A stretch of DNA of 64,000 nucleotides from contig VDFB02000003.1 in the NCBI GenBank assembly GCA_007258455.2, forward strand, positions 40,737,986 to 40,801,985, read 5' to 3'. A program made the position numbers and the translations under genes. Under the pieces are notes generated by a model that was not told the origin of the DNA, did not search any database, and saw nothing but the letters and a program-made list of their open reading frames with translations. Positions within the stretch are counted from its first letter, which is position 1. Each line of letters begins with the position of its first letter. This document shows, piece after piece, positions 57,560 to 64,000 of the stretch. The stretch comes from Sequoia sempervirens. Its lineage: Eukaryota; Streptophyta; Pinopsida; Cupressales; Cupressaceae.

Positions 57560-58155
57560 TTCAACATTTTAAGCCCGTGGGTAGATGTAGTGGGTGCCAA
57601 AACCATTTTTATTATTCTCCTGTCACTTGTTGTGATGAATGGAGGTAGTCCTTTGAGTTGCTCTTCAGTGTTTTAGATTGAAATGTGTGAGAAGACACAG
57701 TGGATGGTACTTTGCTTCATGCATTTCTTTTGGAGCAATCTAATTATCCTTAATGTGTGCCCCCATATCACATCTCTGCCTTTTCAATATATCTTCAGAA
57801 TTTTTTCTTTGTTCTTCCCATATGTTGTACATCTCCTTTAAACTCTAAAGATATTGCTTTCCTTCTGGAGTCTTATCAATCCTTGTATTCCATGCCTATT
57901 TCCTTAGACGTAGGGGATGTTGATTTTCTCTGGTCTAAAACTAGCGGTCTTCCTTGTATGATGAAGATGAGTAGGAGCACTCTCTTTCTGTTTGCTCTTC
58001 TTCCAAGACCCAAGGATAGCACCGACTCAGAGGCAGTTTACTGTAGATGCTTTTTTAGTTCTCTGAATTCTTCCAGATGCTGTTTACATCACTTGTCAAA
58101 TAAGTTGCCAGCATTTGAATTCAACTTTAGTACTTGGGTTCAGTTTAAACAGTAA
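57560..58155 (+). pseudogene. Unrecognised ORF in block B, four stops
   Basis: Same reading frame and product as 40120-40617. Stops occur at about 57646 (TAG), 57679 (TGA), 57688 (TGA) and 57751 (TAA); the last two are shared with block A. The part after the last stop is open for 132 residues, longer than in A, and adds a Cys-rich RCFFSSLNSSRCCLHHL segment. Bases 57698-57952 are identical to 40258-40512. Function unknown. Confidence 0.5.
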
Positions 58156-58619
58156 TTTTTCAGCTTTAGTTTGTTTAGGTGTTCTATTTTAAATCGTACT
58201 TGTTTAGGTGTCTTATCTTAAATCATATTAATAGGTGGGTCTTATTGGAAAAGTGGGTGTGATTTTAGATGAGCCACCTAAACAAATCAAAGTTTAGAAT
58301 ATGATGTTTAAACCCAATCATTAATACCTAGAATTGTTAAACATTGTCCTGTATTTTATGATGGATAAGATAGATTCAAACCATCTCATTGTGAAGTTGT
58401 TTCACCGGATTGTTTGATATTGTCTTGTTTGTTGATCAATTGTGTATCATGTTTACTGGGAAAATGCAGAAACATATTATTGCTTTAGTGTTGTTTTGTG
58501 ACAGTTTGTGAATTTACAACAGCTACGATCTTTATATTCTGGTCAATTTACAATAATAGCTGTCATTTTACAACAGTTGTAGTTTTTAATTGTTTTCATG
58601 TTTTTTTAATTTCTTTTTA

Positions 58620-58732
58620 TATGTTTATATACATATACACAAGCGCATACACACATACATATACCTACATACATATGTATGTAAAATAAAAATGATTCAT
58701 ATACCTACATACATATGTATATAAAATAAAAA
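58620..58732 (+). repeat. TA/CA-rich tail and 52-bp tandem duplication
   Basis: The tail of block B ends in a unit of about 52 bp ('cctacatacatatgtat' then 'aaaataaaaatgat') repeated twice at the junction with the next element. Confidence 0.75.
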
Positions 58733-60303
58733 TGATCTTGAGGGAGATCAGATCTTTCAACAATATTTTCTTTGATAGAGGCAAGTGATTCAATAGTTCA
58801 TTTATAGTCCATGTGCCATGGGTCTTCATGTAGGATAAAACTTGCAATTATGTTTTTGAGTTTTACTTTAAGTCATACCCTCAAATTTTGAATTCCTCCA
58901 TGCTTTTTTGTGTTGTCATGTTGTGTATATATTGTTATTTTTATTATTTTTGGTTCTCCATTTTCGATCTACCTATAGAAAGAGAGATTCATGTTGTTCC
59001 TACAAAAGACACATGCCCCTATTTGAAGCCTATTGGGACTTAATTTTGCCTGTGTGTCTGTCTTAAGTCACTTTCATTTTTGTGTGTTTTGACCATACTT
59101 AACCCCATTTATAACTAATCTGAAAAATCTTACATGGGTGGCCCCTGCTTGTGTCCACGTGTCAACTATTGATTGCATCACACTCACTCTTTGCAATGTG
59201 GTTTCTCATAGAGTGTGGGGAAATGAATTTGAGCTCACACTTTGGGAATAGGTGGAATCCTCTTGTTGTAGCATGTTTCCTCTTGTAGCGTAGCTTATAA
59301 AATGTATTTTTTGATCAAATTTATACTGATGCCATTTGATGACACGTGTTGTCCATGAAATTTTGAATCCTTATTGGGCATGTTTTTGAATAAAATAAAT
59401 CCATTGGTCACTTGATAGGTGTCATCCTCTCATTGTGGTGCACCATTCCTTCATAGCACAACTTTTTCTATGCATTTTTTTGAAGTCACGTTGATGTACT
59501 GAGGCGACACCTGTCTTCCAGAACTTTCAAGTGGGATGACACAATTTATACTTGTTGAGCTTAGGTATCTTTTGCAAAGTCCATGTCATGGCAAGGAACC
59601 ACTAGGATAGCTATCAGTCCACTATTGTAGTGCATTCTCCCTTCATAGCACAACTTTTCTAATTTTTTTTTAAACACTTTTACATTGAGGCATAAGTGTG
59701 TGCTAGTCATTGATCTAAGCTCTCTTAATAGATGGATGACCCACATTCAAATGGGAAAAAGAAATTGCAACATGATTTACAGTTTCACTCTTATGGATAT
59801 TAATGGTCAAATTGACAAATTTCTTCCACCTATTTAAAGATTTTGATTGCAATAATTTGAATTAATATTTTCAAGCTATCAGAAGAATTATGATGTGAAA
59901 ATAAGTTGCAGTAATCTTTTTGTGTTACAAATTAAAAATTAGGGATTTCAAATGTTGTAAAATGGGTATGTTTGATTTTCTCTCTATTTCATAGCAAGGG
60001 TATTTAATTTCTAGGGTTTTAATTTTTCTGGGTTTTTTCGGTGGTATAATCGTATGTTTGTGTTCTTAGAAATATATGTTGTTAGTCACAGTAAAACCCC
60101 AAAATCAGTCAGAACAACCCTCAGAGTAGCAAAGAAAATCGATGTCTTGAGAAAGATTTGTTGATCCATCTTCATGGTTCTTCTAAAAGAGCGAGACATG
60201 CCTAGGGTACCAAAATTATCTCTAAGAGAATTCATGATGGAGTTGAGTTTTTCAAAGATGTTATAATCCCAATCCAAGGATGGTAGTTGTTTAAATATTG
60301 TCA
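58733..60303 (+). repeat. Long direct repeat, copy 1
   Basis: About 1.57 kb. Within it, a phrase containing 'ttgtagc' or 'tgtggtgca' then 'ttcatagcacaacttttctat' recurs three times (around 59270, 59440 and 59630), an internal repeat shared with copy 2. Confidence 0.82.
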
Positions 60304-60310
60304 TTGTCAT

Positions 60311-61370
60311 AGCACTACAAACCATCCCATCTCTAACATTTGGAACTATGATGTGGGGAAGTTGGAGGTGCTGAATGTATTTTTGAATGTGGAGTTGGTC
60401 AAAATCATTTGCAAAAAATATGATACTTAGAAAAGAACATTATAAAATTATGAGGGTGTTCCTTTAATGGTTTTGACCAAAGAGTTGATTTATGAGGTTT
60501 TCAACCTCAACCCCTTGCAAAATGTTGAGATAAATTTTGATGAGTTGAGAAAAGAATATAAAAGGGACAAATTCAATTATACAGTTAGGTGGTTGCCTAC
60601 TAAAATCTCATCATTTACAAAGGATGAAATGGAACCTTTTAATATGGATAACTATTTTCAATTATGAAGTTCTTGCAATGGACCATTTTTTGAAATTGGA
60701 TTTGGAGCAATTTTATTTTTTTAATAAGTATTGTGTTGAGGATACATTTTTATGCTTACTAGTTGAGCATGATAATGCTAAGTTTGTGTGTTCTCAAGTA
60801 ATTCAAGTTGTCCAGGTTCATAAGGAAATGGAGAAGAACAAATCATGAATGATTTACTTAGCTATAATTTTATATAGTAGGTTATGATAAAGAATATAAA
60901 ATAGAGAAGTAACTTGAAGATTGTAAGTCTTCAATTAGAGTGCTCCAAATTTTTGAATTGTTTGTTGAGGATGATGAATTATATTTGAATTAGGCTTGTG
61001 ATTCAATCATGGATGAGTATGCCAATATTATGTTGCAGTTGAGCTTGAAGCTTTAAATGAGCTAGAGAACTTACTTGATTCAACCTAGTTTAAGGATTCA
61101 CTTCCATATGACTCATTTTAGCTTGATGTTCAAGAAGATATTTTCCCCTCTATTGGTTTATGTGCAAGTTTTAATGTGCTTCATGCTCATGATGATCTCG
61201 TAGATGTATTTTTTCATATGGATGAGCATGAATATGGCTCCTACTATTTGTGGTTGCCATGTTTTGATGACAATCATATCCGACTCCAACATGATGATCA
61301 AAGTATTAACTATTTACAAGTGCAAAATGTAAGGAATAACACTTATTATAGCTTAGACTTAAAAGAAAAA
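60311..61370 (+). pseudogene. Decayed ORF between the direct repeats
   Basis: From about 60325 the plus strand encodes NIWNYDVGKLEVLN, then a VLTKELIYEVFNLNPL segment (60467-60667), a charged RKEYKRDKFNY segment, an EQFYFFNKY segment in another frame (60624-60848) and an acidic HDDLVDVFFHMDEHEY segment (61176-61373). The pattern of a short gag-like or host-range protein is suggested by 'GVPLMVLTKELI', a phrase type often found at the start of plant retrotransposon capsid-like proteins, but this is not a firm identification. Frameshifts and stops are present. Confidence 0.35.
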
Positions 61371-63610
61371 TGAGCTTGAGGGAGAGAGAGAGGTCAGCTC
61401 CTTCAAGAAGATTATCTTTGATAAAGGCAAGTGATTTAAATAGTTCATTCATGGCTCATGTTCCATGGGTTTTCATGTAGGATACAACTTGTAATTATAT
61501 TTTTGAGTTTTATTTTCAATCATAACCTCAAATTTTGAATGCCTCCATGTCATTGGATGAAAGTATTTTTTTTTGTGTATTGTCATGGTGTGTATATATT
61601 ATTATGTTTATTCAAACATATCCCATATTTTCTATGGTGAAGTGTTAGTTAGTTTTGATTATTATTTTTGGTTCCCCAATTTTTGTCTACCCAAAGAAAG
61701 CTAGATTCTCATTATGCCTGCAAGAGACACATGCCCCTAGTCAAAGCTTATTGGGACTCAATTTTACCTCCTGTTTTTTTCTTAAGTCTCCTTCACTTTT
61801 GTGCTTTTAGACTATGCTTGGAACCCATTTATAACTAATCTAAGAAGTCTTACATGGGTATCCCTTGGTCTAAATTGTATATGTTTCATTCTCTATTTTC
61901 CCCATTTGCTTATGTTGTAATACAAGTGACAAATTTCTAAGGAATATTTAAGTGTTTGGGTTGTAGGTTAAAATGTTTAAGTCTATGCTAAGTGTCAAAG
62001 TTGTCAGTGTTTCCCCACTTTGTATGATCTTTAGCTTTCACTCAATTCCATTGTTCCTCTTGGTACATACTGGACTTTCCTACCTTGTCATGCCATCCAA
62101 CCTAATTTTTCTTTTGTTTACTCTATTGGGCCCTCTAACTCCTCACACTCTAAAAAACTATTTCTTTCAAATATTGTACCTTATAAATTTTCTAGGGTTT
62201 AATGTGAAAATAATTTAAGGTTTATTGAAATTCCTAAAACACTAAGCCTTTGGCTCATGCTTATATACCATAACATTCTGATTTTCTAATGATTGGTCGA
62301 TCTTGTAGAATTTCCTTAAGTTGTCTTATTCATGTCTTGAGATTCGTATGTCTTCTAATCCCTTGCTTCAGTTTACCAACTAATCCTTTTTCCTCATATG
62401 ATTAAAATATGTGTGTATCTTCTTGTTGATATGTACCACATAGGTCACCCCTGCTTTTGTCTACATATCAATTGTTGATTACATCATACTCACTCTTTGT
62501 AATGTGGTTTCTCATAGAGCATTGGGGTATGAATTTGTGTTGACACTCTATGGAGATAGGTGGAATCCTCCTATTGTAGCACATTTTCTTGTCATAGCAT
62601 AGCTTCTAAATATCTTTTTTGATCAACCTTCCACTAATACACTCTGATGACATGTGTTTTTTCGTGACATCTAGGCATAGGCAATTTTTAATCCTTATTA
62701 GGCATGTGTTGAATAGAAGAAATCCAATAGTCACTTCATAGGTGTCGTCCTCTCATTGTGGTGCATAATTCCTTCACAATGCAACTTTTCCTATGCATTT
62801 TTTTTGAAGTCACACTAATGTGTTGAGGCACGACACTTGTCTTCTCCAAATTTCAAGTGGGATGATGTGGTTTCTCCCTGTTGGGATCAGGTATCTTTTA
62901 TGAAGTTTGTGCTATGTGCCAAGGAACTATTGGGATATGTTTTAGTTCACTATTGCAACACATTCTCCCTTCATAACACAAATTTTCTAGTTTATTTTCA
63001 AATAATTTTATGTTGAGGCCTAATTTTGTACTAGACATTGATCTCAATGACCCACACTTAAATGAGCAAACAACTTGTGACATACATTACAATTTCACTC
63101 GTATGGACATTAATGGCCATAATTGATAAATTTATTAAACTTCTTTAAGGATTTTGATTATAACGGTTTGAATTAATATGTTCAAGCTATTAGAAGAAGA
63201 ATCATGAAGTGAAAGGAATTTGTGATCTTTCTATGTTACAAATTAGAAATTAGAGTTTCCAAAAATGGGTTTGTTTGATTTTCTCTCTATTTGATATCAA
63301 GGGTCTTTAATTTTTACGGTTTTAATTTTTTTAGGGTTTTGTTGGGTGGTATATTGTATATATGTGTGTTCTTAGAAATATATGTTGCTAGTAATCGTAA
63401 AACCCCAAAATGATTCAAATAAATCCCTAGAGTGGTAAGGAAAATTGAAGACTTTAGAAAGATTTGTTGAGATAACTTCTTGGTTCTTCTTAAAAGAGTG
63501 AAACATGACTAGAGTACCAGAATTCTCTCTAAGAGAATCCACGATAGATTTGAGTGTGTCAGAGATGCTATAATCCCAATCCAAGGATGGGATTTGTTTA
63601 AATTTTTCCA
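61371..63610 (+). repeat. Long direct repeat, copy 2 (with 0.58-kb insertion)
   Basis: Aligns with copy 1 except for an extra segment at about 61861-62443 placed between 'cttacatggg' and 'cccctgc', which are adjacent at 59131-59150 in copy 1. Minus-strand ORFs 63620-63372 and 63083-62898 match 60325-60086 and 59746-59561, but this follows from DNA similarity. Confidence 0.82.
61861..62443. mobile_element. Insertion of about 0.58 kb in repeat copy 2
   Basis: Defined by its absence from copy 1. It has no ORF of note, no obvious inverted ends and no target duplication that I can see. Deletion from copy 1 is the alternative. Confidence 0.5.
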
Positions 63611-63614
63611 TCAT

Positions 63615-64000
63615 CATCATTTGAGCTCCCTATCATTACTTGTCATGGTCGCCTTGATCCATCATATCACGGTGTGCTTTGACTAGTAAACATAGCCTGA
63701 CATATCTTGATCTTTTTGCTTTGTTTCTCTCTTCCTGGTTGTCCCACGTAGTACCCACCAAGATCCTCAAGGTCTTGTGTTATGTTGGAGCATCCTTTTA
63801 TGCTCGTGGTTATTCCAATACCTAACCTGACCAAAGTCATCATGACTTTGGGGCGTTGGAGTAGCCTTCTTGTATGTTGTGTTTGTTTTATGCATTAGAC
63901 ACTAATTTTCCTTGGCTCCACATACCCTGGCACTTGGTGTTGTATCATTGGAAATTTTATGATTAATATATTAGAAGCAATAAAACCAAAAACCCAAAGA
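63615..64000. other. Unassigned window end
   Basis: More GC-balanced sequence after the direct repeat. Open stretches are short and no domain is recognised. It may be the edge of another element cut by the window. Confidence 0.4.

Larger units (their letters stand above)
53815..58690 (+). repeat. Composite duplicated block, copy B
   Basis: Matches block A in order (array, AT-rich leader, truncated LINE, minisatellite, ORF, TA/CA tail) with many base differences, a shorter array, a longer minisatellite and a SINE in its leader. Separation from A is about 17.5 kb in direct orientation. Confidence 0.85.
58733..63610 (+). mobile_element. Probable non-autonomous LTR element with long direct repeats
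   Basis: Two direct repeats begin TGATCTTGAGGGAG at 58733 and TGAGCTTGAGGGAG at 61371, the second preceded by a purine-rich AAAAGAAAAA. They end together near 60303 and 63610 in a '..ca' context. The enclosed kilobase carries a small decayed ORF. Divergence is high and there is no recognised primer site or target duplication, so a plain tandem segmental duplication is the alternative. Confidence 0.45.

Noticed and set aside
58620..58690. TA/CA-rich tail considered as a replication origin or scaffold attachment site
   Set aside because: Composition alone does not support it. Its position at the end of both duplicated blocks suggests a microsatellite tail.

Overview
The window looks like gene-poor, transposon-saturated nuclear DNA of a seed plant, most probably one with a very large genome such as a gymnosperm. 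That placement is inference: it rests on plant-type LINEs carrying DUF4283 and RNase H domains, Ty1/copia and Ty3/gypsy remnants, a plant-style methionine-tRNA primer-binding site, AT-rich spacers and the absence of any intact host gene. No rRNA gene, functional tRNA gene, CRISPR array or bacterial operon was seen. Almost every coding trace is a decayed mobile element. No complete new gene system can be demonstrated; the unexplained material is structural.

Layout. Positions 1-3.3 kb hold a dispersed repeat, a LINE-type 3' end with a broken ORF and a 0.8-kb terminal-inverted-repeat (TIR) element. Positions 3.3-10.2 kb hold a nearly full-length minus-strand LINE (ORF1, endonuclease, reverse transcriptase, zinc-finger region, RNase H) killed mainly by point nonsense changes. 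Positions 10.2-18 kb carry a possible orphan exon, two more copies of the first repeat, three different tandem repeats, a broken two-exon ORF and a second, internally deleted LINE. Positions 18-25 kb are dominated by a degenerate (GGTTAG/AATTAG)n telomere-like array, split by an LTR-like AT-rich insertion and by a second copy of the 0.8-kb TIR element. A clean non-autonomous copia element with 407-bp LTRs and a 5-bp target duplication occupies 26431-31147. A 2-kb solo LTR lies at 33556-35607.

Positions 35.6-41.25 kb and 53.8-58.7 kb are two copies of one composite block. Each starts with a telomere-like array, continues through AT-rich DNA into a 5'-truncated LINE whose zinc-finger coding segment has expanded into a minisatellite, then an unrecognised ORF that is identical in the two copies over 255 bp, and a TA/CA-rich tail. 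Between the copies lie a 395-bp MITE, a 1.07-kb TIR element and a gypsy element (45.2-52.4 kb) that keeps a retropepsin, an acidic repeated ORF and a late zinc knuckle but no reverse transcriptase or integrase; it is peppered with copies of one palindrome. A roughly 104-bp tRNA-derived SINE with a 12-bp target duplication sits in the second block.

Positions 58.7-63.6 kb carry two long direct repeats around a small decayed ORF, best read as another non-autonomous LTR element with a 0.58-kb insertion in its second repeat. The elements do not form a pathway. Together they record nested insertion, segmental duplication and decay.
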